A stretch of 64,000 bases of DNA from Pseudomonas sp. H1h (GCF_000633255.1 NZ_AYMJ01000005.1:1-64000); one strand, 5' to 3'; shown: positions 21,007-31,110, counted from the first letter of the stretch. The notes: generated by a model from the letters alone, not told the origin. Numbers and translations are program-made.

Positions 21007-22386
21007 ATGATTAAAGATCCCTTTTCAAGGCTCGGCCTTGACCGTGAAGTCCTGACCGTCAGCCAGCTCAACGGCCGCGCGCGGGTGTTGCTCGAAGACG
21101 TGTTCAGCAACATCTGGGTCGAAGGCGAAATCTCCAACCTTGCTCGCCCGGCGTCCGGCCACGTGTATTTCACCCTCAAGGACAGCGGTGCGCAGGTGCG
21201 TTGCGCGTTGTTCCGCAATAATGCGGCGCGGGTGCGTCAGGCGCTGAAGGACGGCCTGGCGGTGAAAGTACGCGGCAAGGTCTCGCTGTTCGAAGGGCGC
21301 GGCGACTATCAGTTGATTCTCGACACCGTGGAGCCCGCCGGTGACGGTGCGCTTCGCCTGGCCTTCGATGCGCTGAAGGAAAAGCTCAGCGCCGAAGGCC
21401 TGTTCAGTGCCGAACGCAAAGTGCCGTTGCCAGCGCATCCGCAACGCATTGGCATCATCAGTTCGCCGACCGGCGCGGTGATTCGCGACATCATCAGCGT
21501 GTTCCGCCGCCGGGCGCCGCAGGTGCAACTGACACTGATCCCCACCGCCGTGCAGGGCCGCGAAGCCACGGCGCAGATCGTCCGCGCACTGAAACTGGCC
21601 GATGCCCGTGGTTTCGACGCGCTGATCCTTGCCCGGGGCGGCGGCTCGCTGGAGGACCTCTGGTGCTTCAACGAAGAAGCCGTGGCCCGCGCGGTGGATG
21701 CCTGCGTCACGCCGATCGTCAGTGCCGTCGGGCATGAAACCGATGTGTCGATCAGCGACTTTGTCGCCGACGTCCGCGCCCCCACGCCCTCCGCGGCCGC
21801 CGAATTGCTCGCTCCGGATTCCAGCGACCTGATGCGCCGGGTCGAAAGCCTGCATCGCCGGCTGGTGATGCGCATGCGCGACCGGCTGATGCGGGATCGT
21901 CTGCGCCTGGAAGGCATCTCACGCCGTTTGCGTCACCCCGGCGAGCGTCTGCGCCAGCAGGCTCAGCGTCTGGATGACCTGGACATGCGCATGCGCCGGG
22001 CGTTCGAGCGTCAACTCAATACCCGTCGCGAACGTCTGATCCGTCTGGAAACCCGCCTCGCCGGACAGCACCCGGGACGCCAACTGGCGATGTTGCGCCA
22101 ACGCCTCGACAGCCTTGCCGAGCGCCTGCCTCGGGCCATGCGTGAAGGCCTGAAAAGCCGTCGCCTGCAACTGCACAGCCAGATGCAGACACTGCATGTG
22201 GTCAGCCCATTGGCGACTCTCGGTCGTGGCTACAGCATTCTGCTGGATGAGCGCGGCCAGGCGATCCGAAACGCCGCGCAGACTCACACCGGCCAACGCC
22301 TGAAAGCCAGACTCGGCGAAGGCGAGCTGCAAGTGCGCGTCGAGGACAATCACCTGACGCCCGTCACCCTCTCTTTACTGGACTGA
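21007..22386 (+). CDS. xseA: exodeoxyribonuclease VII large subunit
   Basis: Catalytic subunit of ExoVII, which degrades single-stranded DNA from both ends, with XseB (not in this window). It has 459 residues: an OB fold (VSQLNGRARVLLED, then IWVEGEISNL), the catalytic core with GIISSPTGAVIRDI, ARGGGSLEDLW and SAVGHETDV, a long coiled coil rich in Arg, and the C-terminal LGRGYSI segment. I chose ATG 21007, the family N-terminus; the frame runs open further upstream only by chance. The peptidase gene starts three bases after the stop. Confidence 0.96.
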   Translation: MIKDPFSRLGLDREVLTVSQLNGRARVLLEDVFSNIWVEGEISNLARPASGHVYFTLKDSGAQVRCALFRNNAARVRQALKDGLAVKVRGKVSLFEGRGDYQLILDTVEPAGDGALRLAFDALKEKLSAEGLFSAERKVPLPAHPQRIGIISSPTGAVIRDIISVFRRRAPQVQLTLIPTAVQGREATAQIVRALKLADARGFDALILARGGGSLEDLWCFNEEAVARAVDACVTPIVSAVGHETDVSISDFVADVRAPTPSAAAELLAPDSSDLMRRVESLHRRLVMRMRDRLMRDRLRLEGISRRLRHPGERLRQQAQRLDDLDMRMRRAFERQLNTRRERLIRLETRLAGQHPGRQLAMLRQRLDSLAERLPRAMREGLKSRRLQLHSQMQTLHVVSPLATLGRGYSILLDERGQAIRNAAQTHTGQRLKARLGEGELQVRVEDNHLTPVTLSLLD

Positions 22387-22389
22387 TCC

Positions 22390-23214
22390 ATGCCGCGTTT
22401 TTTCGCTCCGCTACTCCTGCTGTGCCTGACCACCCTCAATGCTCATGCCGACAGCTACATCACCCGCCTGCTGAACAAGCCGGTACCGGGCGGCGTGGCG
22501 GTGGTTGATCTGGGCAGCGCCGCGCAGGCGCCAACAGCCACCTATCAGGGCAAACCGGTGCTGGTGGTCAAGGAACAGAACAACTGGCTGGCGATTGTCG
22601 GCGTGCCGCTGAGCGTCAAACCCGGCAGTCAGCAGATCAGCAGCGGCGGGCGTAATCTGCCGTTCACAGTCGGCAACAAGAAGTACCCGGAACAGCACAT
22701 CACCCTGAAGAACACCCAGCAGGTCAACCCCAACCCGGCCAACCTCAAGCGCATCGAGGGCGAACTGGCCGAACAGATCAAGGCCTACCGCAGCTTCAGC
22801 CCGACGACCCCGAGCAACCTGCTGCTGGACAAACCGGTCAACGGGCCGCTGTCGAGCAAGTTCGGTGTACGCCGCTTCTTCAACGGTGAAGAGCGCAACC
22901 CGCATGCCGGCCTCGACTTTGCGGTACCGGCCGGCACGCCAATCAAGACCCCGGCGGCGGGCAAGGTGATCCTCACCGGCAACTACTTCTTCAATGGCAA
23001 CACGGTGTTTGTCGATCACGGGCAGGGCTTTATCAGCATGTTCTGCCACATGTCGAAAATCGATGTGAAAGTCGGCGATCAACTGGCACGTGGCGCAGTG
23101 GTCGGCAAGGTCGGCTCCACCGGTCGCGCGACCGGGCCGCACATGCACTGGAACATCAGCCTGAACGATGCGCGGGTGGATCCGGCGATTTTCATTGGTG
23201 CGTTTCAACCGTGA
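22390..23214 (+). CDS. M23-family metallopeptidase (LytM type), periplasmic
   Basis: A 274-residue exported protein with a signal peptide in residues 1-20 (cleavage after NAHA). The N-terminal beta domain is followed by a lysostaphin-like peptidase domain with zinc ligands His172 and Asp176 (HAGLD), His220, and HxH at 251-253 (HMHW). All ligands are present, so it is probably an active peptidoglycan endopeptidase. It starts just after xseA and is probably co-transcribed. Confidence 0.9.
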   Translation: MPRFFAPLLLLCLTTLNAHADSYITRLLNKPVPGGVAVVDLGSAAQAPTATYQGKPVLVVKEQNNWLAIVGVPLSVKPGSQQISSGGRNLPFTVGNKKYPEQHITLKNTQQVNPNPANLKRIEGELAEQIKAYRSFSPTTPSNLLLDKPVNGPLSSKFGVRRFFNGEERNPHAGLDFAVPAGTPIKTPAAGKVILTGNYFFNGNTVFVDHGQGFISMFCHMSKIDVKVGDQLARGAVVGKVGSTGRATGPHMHWNISLNDARVDPAIFIGAFQP

Positions 23215-23238
23215 TTGTTGATTGAGCCGACCGGCCTC

Positions 23239-23315
23239 ATCGCGAGCGGGCTCACTCCTACAAAGGGTTAGTGTCGTGAACACGATCAACTGTAGGAGCG
23301 GGCTTGCTCGCGAAG
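23239..23315. repeat. REP inverted pair
   Basis: ATCGCGAGCGGGCTCACTCC at 23239 and TGTAGGAGCGGGCTTGCTCG at 23291 are a TAGGAG-type REP pair around a 28-base spacer. Confidence 0.8.
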
Positions 23316-23512
23316 GCGCCCGATCCCACACCGCAAAATACCGCTGACACCCCACCAGCTTCAATTGCGCCCCAATCAAACCCTGCGCAAACATCAAAAC
23401 GATCTGCAGCCTGGCGCACAATAAAATCGCGCAAATCCCCGCTTTTCGAGTATTCCTCTCAATTTTTTTCGACTGCTTGCCATCCTCTCCCCTCGCGGTT
23501 AGGGTTGAAGAC

Positions 23513-23590
23513 ATGAAAACCTCTCACACCCTTATTCAGCTTCGCCAGCACCGCAGTCTGTGCCTCGTCAGCGCACGACTGCCGGGCTGA
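23513..23590 (+). CDS. candidate leuA leader peptide
   Basis: A 25-codon frame, [10 protein letters not shown] then a SLCLV run and ending RLPG. It has GAAG just before the ATG and lies 90 bases upstream of leuA. Five of 25 residues are Leu, with Ile and Val codons as well. GGCCG and CGGCC arms around 23642-23661 could form a hairpin between it and leuA. Leader-peptide attenuation is a known control of leucine genes in other bacteria; its use here is inference. Confidence 0.4.
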   Translation: MKTSHTLIQLRQHRSLCLVSARLPG

Positions 23591-23679
23591 ATCGCTGCGC
23601 CTCGTCCCAAGCGTTTCCCCGAACATTCGTTCCACCGGCAGGCCGCCTCTTTTCGGCCCAGACAATAAGGAATTTCCCG

Positions 23680-25359
23680 ATGAGCATGCTCAAAGACCCG
23701 TCTTCGAAATACCGCGCGTTCCCCGTCATCAATCTGCCGGATCGCACCTGGCCGTCGAAAACCATCGACGCCGCGCCGATCTGGTGCAGTTCCGACCTGC
23801 GTGACGGCAACCAGTCGTTGATCGAGCCGATGGACGCGGTGAAGAAGCTGCGCTTCTGGAAAACCCTCGTTCAAGTGGGTGTGAAGGAAATCGAAGCCTC
23901 GTTCCCGGCCGCTTCGCAAACCGACTTCGACTTCGTGCGGACCCTCATCGAAGAAGGCCACATCCCGGACGACACCACCATTCAGGTGCTGACCCAGGGC
24001 CGTGAAGACCTGATCGAGCGTACCTTCGAGTCCCTGCGCGGAGCGAAGAAAGCCATCGTTCACTTGTACAACGCCACCTCGCCTTCTTTCCGTCGCATCG
24101 TGTTCAACCAGGACAAGGACGGTATCAAGGCCATCGCGGTCAACGCGGCCAAGCTGTTCGTCAAATACGCAGCGATGCAGCCGGACACCGAGTGGACCTT
24201 CGAATACTCGCCGGAAACCTTCAGCGCCACCGAGCTGGAATTCGCCAAGGAAGTCTGTGATGCGGTGATCGAGGTCTGGAACCCGACGCCTGAGCACAAG
24301 ATGATCCTCAACCTGCCCGCGACGGTCGAATGCGCAACGCCGAATATCTACGCCGACCAGATCGAATGGTTCGGCCGCAACATCAACCGTCGTGACAGTG
24401 TGATCATCAGCCTGCACACCCACAACGACCGTGGCACTGGCGTCGCCGCCACCGAGCTGGGCCTGATGGCGGGTGCGGATCGCGTCGAAGGCTGCCTGTT
24501 CGGCAACGGCGAGCGCACCGGTAACGTCGACCTGGTCACCGTGGCACTGAACATGTACACCCAGGGTGTCGACCCTGAGCTGGACTTCTCCGACATCGAC
24601 GGCGTGCGCAAAGTTGTCGAAGAGTGCAACCAGATTCAGGTACACCCACGTCATCCGTACGTCGGCGACCTGGTCCATACCGCATTCTCCGGCTCGCACC
24701 AGGACGCCATCCGCAAGGGCTTCGCCCAGCAGAAACCGGACACCCTGTGGGAAGTGCCGTACTTGCCGATCGACCCGGCCGACATCGGCCGCAGCTATGA
24801 GGCGGTGATTCGCGTCAACAGCCAGTCGGGCAAGGGCGGTATCGCTTACCTGCTGGAGCAGGAATACGGCATCAGCTTGCCGCGTCGCATGCAGATCGAG
24901 TTCAGCCAGGTTGTGCAGCGTGAAACCGACCGTCTGGGTCTGGAGATGACCGCCAAGCAGATCCACTCGCTGTTGATCAGCGAATACCTGCAAGCCAACA
25001 CCCCGTACGCGCTGGTCAGCCATCGCCTGCAGGAAGAAAACGGCAACAGCGCCGTCGAAGTGGAAGTGGCGAGCAAGGGTCAGGGCGAAACCAACCTGCA
25101 CTGGCGCGGCAAGGGCAACGGTGCGCTGGAAGCCTTGGTGGCTGGCCTGCCGATCCCGGTGGAAATCATGGATTACAACGAACACGCCATCGGCGCGGGC
25201 ACCAACGCCAAGGCAGCGGCTTACATCGAGCTGCGGGTGAACGGTGAGCGTGCGGTGCACGGCGTGGGTATCGATGAAAACATCACCACCGCCAGCTTCA
25301 AGGCGCTGTTCAGTGCACTGAACCGCTCGTTGAGCCAGCCGGAAGCGAAAGCGGCGTAA
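23680..25359 (+). CDS. leuA: 2-isopropylmalate synthase
   Basis: Condenses acetyl-CoA and 2-oxoisovalerate, the first committed step of leucine synthesis. It has 559 residues, the longer LeuA form. The TIM-barrel catalytic domain carries the DRE-TIM start motif LRDGNQ at 40-45, HTHNDRGTG with metal-ligand histidines, and [10 protein letters not shown]. The C-terminal regulatory domain, around 430-559, is the site of leucine feedback inhibition in the family. I chose ATG 23680 with AAGGAA upstream. A strong terminator follows. Confidence 0.97.
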   Translation: MSMLKDPSSKYRAFPVINLPDRTWPSKTIDAAPIWCSSDLRDGNQSLIEPMDAVKKLRFWKTLVQVGVKEIEASFPAASQTDFDFVRTLIEEGHIPDDTTIQVLTQGREDLIERTFESLRGAKKAIVHLYNATSPSFRRIVFNQDKDGIKAIAVNAAKLFVKYAAMQPDTEWTFEYSPETFSATELEFAKEVCDAVIEVWNPTPEHKMILNLPATVECATPNIYADQIEWFGRNINRRDSVIISLHTHNDRGTGVAATELGLMAGADRVEGCLFGNGERTGNVDLVTVALNMYTQGVDPELDFSDIDGVRKVVEECNQIQVHPRHPYVGDLVHTAFSGSHQDAIRKGFAQQKPDTLWEVPYLPIDPADIGRSYEAVIRVNSQSGKGGIAYLLEQEYGISLPRRMQIEFSQVVQRETDRLGLEMTAKQIHSLLISEYLQANTPYALVSHRLQEENGNSAVEVEVASKGQGETNLHWRGKGNGALEALVAGLPIPVEIMDYNEHAIGAGTNAKAAAYIELRVNGERAVHGVGIDENITTASFKALFSALNRSLSQPEAKAA

Positions 25360-25377
25360 GCGATCGCTGAAATGCAC

Positions 25378-25411
25378 AAGGCCCCGGAGTGCGAACTCCG
25401 GGGCCTTTTTT
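25378..25411 (+). terminator. rho-independent terminator of leuA
   Basis: AAGGCCCCGGAG and CTCCGGGGCCTT form a 12-bp stem around TGCGAA, followed by a T-run. Confidence 0.92.
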
Positions 25412-25445
25412 ATGCCGGCTGGTTTTGTGTTGCCTGATCGGGCCT

Positions 25446-25514
25446 CTTCGCGAGCAAGCCCGCTCCCACATTTGGAATGCATTCCCCCTGTGGGAGCGGG
25501 CTTGCTTGCGAAAG
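25446..25514. repeat. REP inverted pair
   Basis: CTTCGCGAGCAAGCCCGCTC at 25446 and TGTGGGAGCGGGCTTGCTTG at 25489 form an inverted pair with an 18-base spacer, the tightest in the window. Confidence 0.85.
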
Positions 25515-25537
25515 CGGTCGCTCAGGCGACGCGAATA

Positions 25538-26329
25538 TCAGGTGAACTCGAACGTGTCCGCATCCAGATTCGCCGGAAAGCGCTCGCGGTAAGCCGCCAA
25601 TGGCGCCGCTTCCAGCACAGCCTTGAACACTCCGTCCGCCTCCCCCGCCGCCAGCAACGTCTCACCCTGGAAATCCAGCACCTGACTGTCGCCGGTATAG
25701 GCAAAACCCTTGCCGTCAGTGCCGACGCGATTCACGGCGGCCACGTAGCACAGGTTTTCAATCGCCCGTGCCGGCAACAGGCGGTTCCAGTGCAGACGCC
25801 GCGCGCCCGGCCAGTTGGCGGTGTACAGCAGCAGGTCTGTGTCCTGAGCGTCGCGACTCCACACCGGGAAGCGCAGGTCGTAGCAAATCAGCGGCCGAAT
25901 CCGCCAGCCCTTGAGCTCGAACTGCACCTGACGTTCGCCGGGGGTGTAATGGTTGTGCTCGCCGGCCATGCGGAACAGATGGCGTTTGTCGTAGTGCCAG
26001 ACTTCACCATCCGGCCGCGCCCACAACAGGCGATTACGATGGCTGCCGTCCGCCGCCTGAATGATCACGCTGCCGGTAATCACTGCATTGAGCTTCGCCG
26101 CCTGCGCCTTCATCCACTTGCTGGTCGGGCCATGCTCGGCTTCAGCCAGGGTCTCGGACTCCATCGAGAAGCCGGTGGTGAACATCTCCGGCAGAATAAT
26201 CAGGTCTGCCCCTTGGGCCTGCTCCAACAGCATGTCGAAGTGTTCAAGGTTGGCCTGACGATCGTGCCAGGCCAGGCTGGTCTGGATCAGCGCCAGATTG
26301 AGATCGGGCAACGCACTCAGATCACGCAT
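25538..26329 (-). CDS. omega-amidase, nitrilase superfamily (YafV type)
   Basis: A 263-residue carbon-nitrogen hydrolase with the full catalytic set: Glu48 in LPEMF, Lys115 in YDKRHLF and Cys149 in ICYDLRFP. YafV-type omega-amidases hydrolyse the 2-oxoglutaramate and 2-oxosuccinamate left after transamination with glutamine or asparagine. The gene overlaps the upstream aminotransferase gene by 13 bases, which fits a transaminase/omega-amidase pathway. I chose ATG 26329. Confidence 0.9.
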   Translation of the reverse strand: MRDLSALPDLNLALIQTSLAWHDRQANLEHFDMLLEQAQGADLIILPEMFTTGFSMESETLAEAEHGPTSKWMKAQAAKLNAVITGSVIIQAADGSHRNRLLWARPDGEVWHYDKRHLFRMAGEHNHYTPGERQVQFELKGWRIRPLICYDLRFPVWSRDAQDTDLLLYTANWPGARRLHWNRLLPARAIENLCYVAAVNRVGTDGKGFAYTGDSQVLDFQGETLLAAGEADGVFKAVLEAAPLAAYRERFPANLDADTFEFT

Positions 26330-27465
26330 AGTTTTGCCGCCGCCTCGCGCAGCGTCTCCTCGCGTTTGGCAAAGCACAAGCGCACCAGGCGCTGGCCTGC
26401 GGGTGGATTCTGGTAGAACACCGACACCGGAATGCTCGCCACGCCGTGTTCGCGGGTCATCCACATCGCCATGTCGACGTCATTCAAGTCGGGACGAATC
26501 TGCGAGTAATCGACAAGTTGGAAATAGGTGCCGGTGACACGGGTGAAGGTGAATCGCGACGGCGCCAGCAAATCACAGAACAGATCACGCTTGGCCTGAT
26601 AGAAACCCGGCAGCTCTTCGACGTGTTCCGGATGCTCGGCCATGTAGTCGGCCAAAGCATATTGCAGCGGCGTGACACCGCAGAAACTGACGTACTGGTG
26701 CACCTTGTGCAGTTCTGCCGTCAGCGCCGGCGGAGCAACGACATAGCCGGTTTTCCAGCCAGTGACGTGATAGGTCTTGCCGAACGAGCTGACCACGAAG
26801 GCACGCTGATACAACTCTTCATGGGCCAGCACGCTGACGTGCGGCACGCCGTCGAACACCAGGTGCTCATAGACTTCGTCGCTGATCAGGTAGATGTCGC
26901 GACCACGGATCAATTCTGCCAGTTGATCCAGCTCGGCACGGCTGATCAGTGCGCCGCTCGGGTTGTGCGGGGTGTTGATGACGATCATTTTCGTGCGCGG
27001 GCTCAGGGCCGCGGCGAGCATGTCGAAGTCGATGGAGAAATCGTCCGGACTCAGTTGTACGTGCACGCAACGACCGCCCGCCAACTCCGTCGCCGGTTCG
27101 TAGCTGTCGTAGCACGGGTCGAACACGATCACTTCGTCGCCGCTGTGGATAACCGCCTGAATCGCACAGAAGATCGCCTGGGTCGCGCCGGGCGTCACGG
27201 TCACTTCGGTGTCCGCATCCACTCGTGCACCGTAGCTACGGGCGATCTTTGCCGCAATCTGCTGGCGCAGTGCCGGCAAACCGGTCATGGGTGAATACTG
27301 GTTGTGCCCACTGGCAATATGCCGACCTACCGCATCGCGCAGCGACTGCGGACCATCGAAATCAGGAAAACCCTGGGAAAGATTGATCGCTCCGGTCTGC
27401 GCCGCGAGCTGAGACATCTGCGTGAAAATAGTGATGCCGACATTCGGCAGCTTACTGGTAATCAT
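26317..27465 (-). CDS. PLP-dependent aminotransferase (methionine/glutamine type, YbdL-like)
   Basis: A 382-residue fold-type I aminotransferase. The PLP-binding lysine is Lys230 in SSFGKTYHVTGWK. Other marks are NLSQGFPDF at the N-terminus, NTPHNPSG with the PLP-stacking Asn, and the SDEVYE aspartate. Relatives such as YbdL transaminate methionine and other 2-oxo acids with glutamine. Pairing with the omega-amidase gene by overlap supports salvage of methionine by the glutamine transaminase route. I chose ATG 27465; ATG 27498 adds 11 residues. Confidence 0.9.
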   Translation of the reverse strand: MITSKLPNVGITIFTQMSQLAAQTGAINLSQGFPDFDGPQSLRDAVGRHIASGHNQYSPMTGLPALRQQIAAKIARSYGARVDADTEVTVTPGATQAIFCAIQAVIHSGDEVIVFDPCYDSYEPATELAGGRCVHVQLSPDDFSIDFDMLAAALSPRTKMIVINTPHNPSGALISRAELDQLAELIRGRDIYLISDEVYEHLVFDGVPHVSVLAHEELYQRAFVVSSFGKTYHVTGWKTGYVVAPPALTAELHKVHQYVSFCGVTPLQYALADYMAEHPEHVEELPGFYQAKRDLFCDLLAPSRFTFTRVTGTYFQLVDYSQIRPDLNDVDMAMWMTREHGVASIPVSVFYQNPPAGQRLVRLCFAKREETLREAAAKLCVI

Positions 27466-27535
27466 CGGGGTTCCCTGCTCAACACCCGGCTCTGTCAACG
27501 GCGCGGGAGAGCCCGAGAATAGCCCATCCGGCGCT

Positions 27536-27567
27536 CATAAAAAAAGGGCGCTCTGGTGAGCACCCTT
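27536..27567 (-). terminator. rho-independent terminator of der
   Basis: On the minus strand AAGGGTGCTC and GAGCGCCCTT pair (one G-T) around ACCA, followed by a run of T. Confidence 0.85.
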
Positions 27568-27598
27568 TCTTCTGTCAAACCCGACTCAAAGCGGCGAA

Positions 27599-29071
27599 TT
27601 ACTTCTTGTCGCGGCGCTTCTTGCTGGCTTTCTTGTTGTGCGACATCAAACGACGCTTCTTGTTGACCTGGCGGTCGGTCAGCGTGTTCTTGTTGCCTTC
27701 ATACGGGTTCTCGCCGCCCTTGAACTCGATGCGGATCGGCGTACCAACCAGCTTCAGAACACGACGGTAAGTGTTTTCCAGATAGCGCACATACGACTTC
27801 GGCACTTTCTCGATCTGGTTACCGTGGATCACGATGATCGGCGGGTTAGCACCACCCAGATGAGCGTAACGCAGCTTGATCCGGCGGCTGTTGACCATCG
27901 GCGGCTGGTGTTCGCTGACCGCGTCTTCGAGGATCTGGGTCAGACGGCTGGTCGGCCAGCGGGTTACCGCGGACTTGAACGAGTTCTGTACCGAGGCATA
28001 GAGGTTGCCCACGCCAGTACCGTGCAGCGCCGAGATGAAGTGGATGTCGGCGTAATCAACGAAGAACAGGCGACGTTGCAGCTCGACTTTCACGAAGTCG
28101 CGCTCGCTTGGCGTCATGCCGTCCCACTTGTTGATCGCGATGACCAGCGCACGACCGGATTCGATCGCGAAGCCCAACAGGTTGAGGTCGTGATCGACCA
28201 CGCCTTCGCGGGCGTCCATCACGAAGATCACCACGTTGGCGTCTTTGATCGCCTGCAGGGTTTTGACCACGGAGAACTTTTCGACTTCTTCGTGGATCTT
28301 GCCGCGCTTGCGCACACCGGCGGTGTCGATCAGCGTGTACTTCTCGTCATTGCGCTCGAACGGGATGTAGATACTGTCGCGGGTGGTGCCGGGCTGGTCA
28401 TAGACGATAACCCGGTCTTCACCGAGCATGCGGTTGACCAGGGTCGACTTGCCGACGTTCGGACGGCCAATGATGGCAATCTTGATCCCGTCTTTTTCGC
28501 TCGGGCCAGGAATACGCTTGGCTTCCTCGCCTTCGGCGACGATCTCTTCCTCTTCGCCTTCCTGCGGCTCGTCTTCGTCACGCGGGAAATCGCTCAGTGC
28601 CGCTTCCAGCAACTGAGTGATACCCCGGCCGTGAGCACCGGCGATCGGGATCGCGTGGCCCATGCCCAGCGGGGCGAATTCGGCGCGGGCCATTTCCGGA
28701 TCGATGTTGTCGACCTTGTTGGCAACCACGTGGGAGCGCTTGTTACGCTTGCGCAAATGTTCGGCGATCATCTGGTCGGCGGCGGTGAAACCGGCCTTGG
28801 CATCTACCAGGAACAGCACAACATCCGCTTCTTCAATGGCCAGCAGCGACTGCTCGGCCATTTTTTCGTCCATACCGTGCTCGTCACCGGAGATACCACC
28901 GGTGTCGATCAGAATGTAGGAACGCCCTTGCCACTTGGCCTCACCGTACTGGCGATCACGGGTCAGACCGGACAAGTCGCCGACGATGGCGTCACGCGTC
29001 CTGGTCAGGCGGTTGAACAAGGTGGATTTGCCGACGTTCGGTCGGCCCACCAGGGCGATTACGGGAACCAT
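27599..29071 (-). CDS. der: ribosome biogenesis GTPase Der (EngA)
   Basis: An essential double GTPase for maturation of the 50S subunit. It has 490 residues with two tandem G domains, each with Walker [10 protein letters not shown] (the first at residues 9-17), then a C-terminal KH-like domain. The tail is lysine-rich ([12 protein letters not shown]), as in gammaproteobacterial Der. An acidic linker ([11 protein letters not shown]) lies between the G domains. I chose ATG 29071 (MVPVIALVG). Confidence 0.97.
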   Translation of the reverse strand: MVPVIALVGRPNVGKSTLFNRLTRTRDAIVGDLSGLTRDRQYGEAKWQGRSYILIDTGGISGDEHGMDEKMAEQSLLAIEEADVVLFLVDAKAGFTAADQMIAEHLRKRNKRSHVVANKVDNIDPEMARAEFAPLGMGHAIPIAGAHGRGITQLLEAALSDFPRDEDEPQEGEEEEIVAEGEEAKRIPGPSEKDGIKIAIIGRPNVGKSTLVNRMLGEDRVIVYDQPGTTRDSIYIPFERNDEKYTLIDTAGVRKRGKIHEEVEKFSVVKTLQAIKDANVVIFVMDAREGVVDHDLNLLGFAIESGRALVIAINKWDGMTPSERDFVKVELQRRLFFVDYADIHFISALHGTGVGNLYASVQNSFKSAVTRWPTSRLTQILEDAVSEHQPPMVNSRRIKLRYAHLGGANPPIIVIHGNQIEKVPKSYVRYLENTYRRVLKLVGTPIRIEFKGGENPYEGNKNTLTDRQVNKKRRLMSHNKKASKKRRDKK

Positions 29072-29103
29072 GCGGCTCTCCACTTCGTTATTTCAGAAAA
29101 TAC

Positions 29104-29127
29104 AAAAGCCGCTGCGAGGCAGCGGCT
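29104..29127 (-). terminator. hairpin terminator after bamB
   Basis: On the minus strand AGCCGCTGC and GCAGCGGCT form a 9-bp stem around CTC, followed by TTTTGTATTTT. It separates bamB from der. Confidence 0.7.
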
Positions 29128-29144
29128 GGTGCTCGGGGCAACAC

Positions 29145-29244
29145 TGTGGGAACGGGCCGCTTGCGAAAAACCGTAGCAGCACCGCGTTTATTCAGCCTGT
29201 ACGCGTCATCGTTGACGCCCTTCGCGAGCAAGCCCGCTCCCACA
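29145..29244. repeat. REP inverted pair
   Basis: A diverged left arm TGTGGGAACGGGCCGCTTGC at 29145 faces an intact right arm TTCGCGAGCAAGCCCGCTCC at 29221. It lies between bamB and der. Confidence 0.75.
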
Positions 29245-29283
29245 AGTGAGGCTGCCTGGGGGTGTTAACCCCAAGCATAGTTG

Positions 29284-30435
29284 TTACTTGATGGTCAGGG
29301 CTTCCAGTTTGCCGCTGTTGCCATACACATAGATCGTGTTGCCCACCACCAGCGGACGGGCACGCAGGCCGTCGCTGTCGATACGCTCACGACCCACAAA
29401 ACGACCGTCCACCTGACTCAACAGGTGCAGGTAACCTTCCAGGTCACCGACGGCTACGTAGCTGGAGAACACTTCCGGAGCCGACAGTTGACGGCGAGCC
29501 AGCGAGTCGTTGCTCCACAGTGCTGTGGTGGAACGCTCATCGACGCCCTCAACGGTGCCCGAAGACAGGCTCACGTAGACGCTGCCGAAACCTTGGGCAA
29601 CACCGGCATAGCTCGACGCATCGCGCTGCCAGAGTTGACGGCCGCTTTGCAGATCGAGTGCCGCGACGCGACCCTGATAGCTGGCGACGTACAGGGTTTC
29701 ACCGGACAGCAGCAGACCACCGTCGATGTCGACCACGCGTTCCAGTTCCGAACGACCGGTTGGAATCGCGACGCGTTGCTCCCAGACCGGCACACCGTTG
29801 GAAATGTCCAGGGCGACCACTTTACCGGTCGACAGCCCAGCCACCGCGAGGCGGTTGGTCACGACTGGCGCACTGGTGCCGCGCAGGGTCAGTACCGCAG
29901 GGGTGCTGTCGTAGGTCCAGCGACGATTGCCGGTAGCCGCGTCCAGGCCGATCAGACGATCGTCCTGAGTCTGCACCACCACCACGTCACCGTTGTTGGC
30001 CGGCGGCGCGAGGACTTCGCTGGACACCCGGGCGCGCCACTTCTCTTCGCCGTTGATGGCGTCGAGGGCAACGATTTCACCCTTCAGGGTACCGATCGTG
30101 ACCAGACCGTAACCCACGCCAACGGCGCCGGAGACAGGCAGGTCAAGATCCTTTTTCCACTTCACGTCGCCATTGCTGCGATCCATGGCCATCAGCACGC
30201 CGGTTACATCGGCCGCGTAGATGGTGTCACCGTCGATCGCCGGCACCAGCATGTTGTAGGTTTCGCCCTGACCGTCACCGATCGAACGACTCCACTGCTT
30301 CTGCAGGACTACTTCTTCTTTGAAGTCGGTCAGCTCGGCCGGTGGCAATTCTTTTTTGCTGTTGCTGCTGCAACCCGCGGCCAGAATGGCCAGAGCCAGC
30401 AATGCTGCATGCTTCCAACGGATCACGTCACGCAT
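29284..30435 (-). CDS. bamB: outer membrane assembly lipoprotein BamB
   Basis: A lipoprotein of the BAM complex, which inserts beta-barrel proteins in the outer membrane. It has 383 residues. The signal peptide ends in lipobox LAAGC with Cys22. The mature part is an eight-bladed PQQ-type beta-propeller, seen as recurring ALDxxxGxxxW repeats (for example IYAADVTGVLMAMDRSNGD and VALDISNGVPVWEQRV). I chose ATG 30435; the longer frame has no signal peptide at its start. It overlaps yfgM by eight bases. Confidence 0.95.
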   Translation of the reverse strand: MRDVIRWKHAALLALAILAAGCSSNSKKELPPAELTDFKEEVVLQKQWSRSIGDGQGETYNMLVPAIDGDTIYAADVTGVLMAMDRSNGDVKWKKDLDLPVSGAVGVGYGLVTIGTLKGEIVALDAINGEEKWRARVSSEVLAPPANNGDVVVVQTQDDRLIGLDAATGNRRWTYDSTPAVLTLRGTSAPVVTNRLAVAGLSTGKVVALDISNGVPVWEQRVAIPTGRSELERVVDIDGGLLLSGETLYVASYQGRVAALDLQSGRQLWQRDASSYAGVAQGFGSVYVSLSSGTVEGVDERSTTALWSNDSLARRQLSAPEVFSSYVAVGDLEGYLHLLSQVDGRFVGRERIDSDGLRARPLVVGNTIYVYGNSGKLEALTIK

Positions 30436-31069
30436 CCCCTTTGGCCAGGTCGTCGAGCTTGATTTGAAGGCCGCCGACTGCCGCTTCATCCGACAGTGCC
30501 GCCTTGGCTTTTTGATACGCGCTGTTCGCCTCGTCGGTACGACCCAACTGCACCAGCAGGTCACCCTTGAGCTCTTCACGAGTGGCCAGGAACGCCTTGT
30601 CGGCATCGCCGTCGAGCAGCTTCAGAGCTTCATCGGCCTTGTTCTGCGCACCCAGCACCTGCGCCAGACGCTGACGGGCGATTTCGCCCAGCGCCGGGTT
30701 CGCCGGTTTGGCAACAATGGCTTTGAGTTCGGTCGCTGCGTCGTCCAGCTTGCCGCTGTCGACGGCCACTTTGGCCACGAACAGGCTGCCGTACTGCGCA
30801 TACGCCGTACCGCCGAATTCGCTGTTGAGCTTGCCGGCCAGATCTGCAACGCGCGCAGCGTCAGGCTTGCCGTCCGGGGTCAGCGTGGTTTCCAGCAGCT
30901 GCTGATAGAGCACCGAGGCGCCTTGCGACTGGTTGCTCTGATACTTGTGAAAAGCCTGCCAGCCGAACACGATGACCAGCGCCAACAGGCCGCCGGTGAC
31001 CAGAGGTTTGCCGTTACGTGTCCACCAGTCCTTCAAATCCGCCAACTGTTCGTCTTCGGTACTCGACAC
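30428..31069 (-). CDS. yfgM: YfgM-family tetratricopeptide protein
   Basis: An inner-membrane protein of 213 residues with a cytoplasmic N-terminus (DLKDWWTRNGKP), one membrane helix around 25-43, and a periplasmic helical-repeat domain. E. coli YfgM associates with the SecYEG translocon and the chaperone PpiD. It lies between hisS and bamB, the conserved gammaproteobacterial order, and overlaps bamB. Confidence 0.9.
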   Translation of the reverse strand: MSSTEDEQLADLKDWWTRNGKPLVTGGLLALVIVFGWQAFHKYQSNQSQGASVLYQQLLETTLTPDGKPDAARVADLAGKLNSEFGGTAYAQYGSLFVAKVAVDSGKLDDAATELKAIVAKPANPALGEIARQRLAQVLGAQNKADEALKLLDGDADKAFLATREELKGDLLVQLGRTDEANSAYQKAKAALSDEAAVGGLQIKLDDLAKGDA

Positions 31070-31110
31070 CCCAATACTCCTTAATCGCTAAATCGGCTGT
31101 TTAGACAGCT

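Noticed and set aside
23536..25482. 648-codon frame opposite leuA, and similar long antisense frames opposite lon, guaB, der, hisS, hscA, iscS, secD and tgt
   Set aside because: Mirrors of codon bias in the true genes; no independent start signals or motifs.
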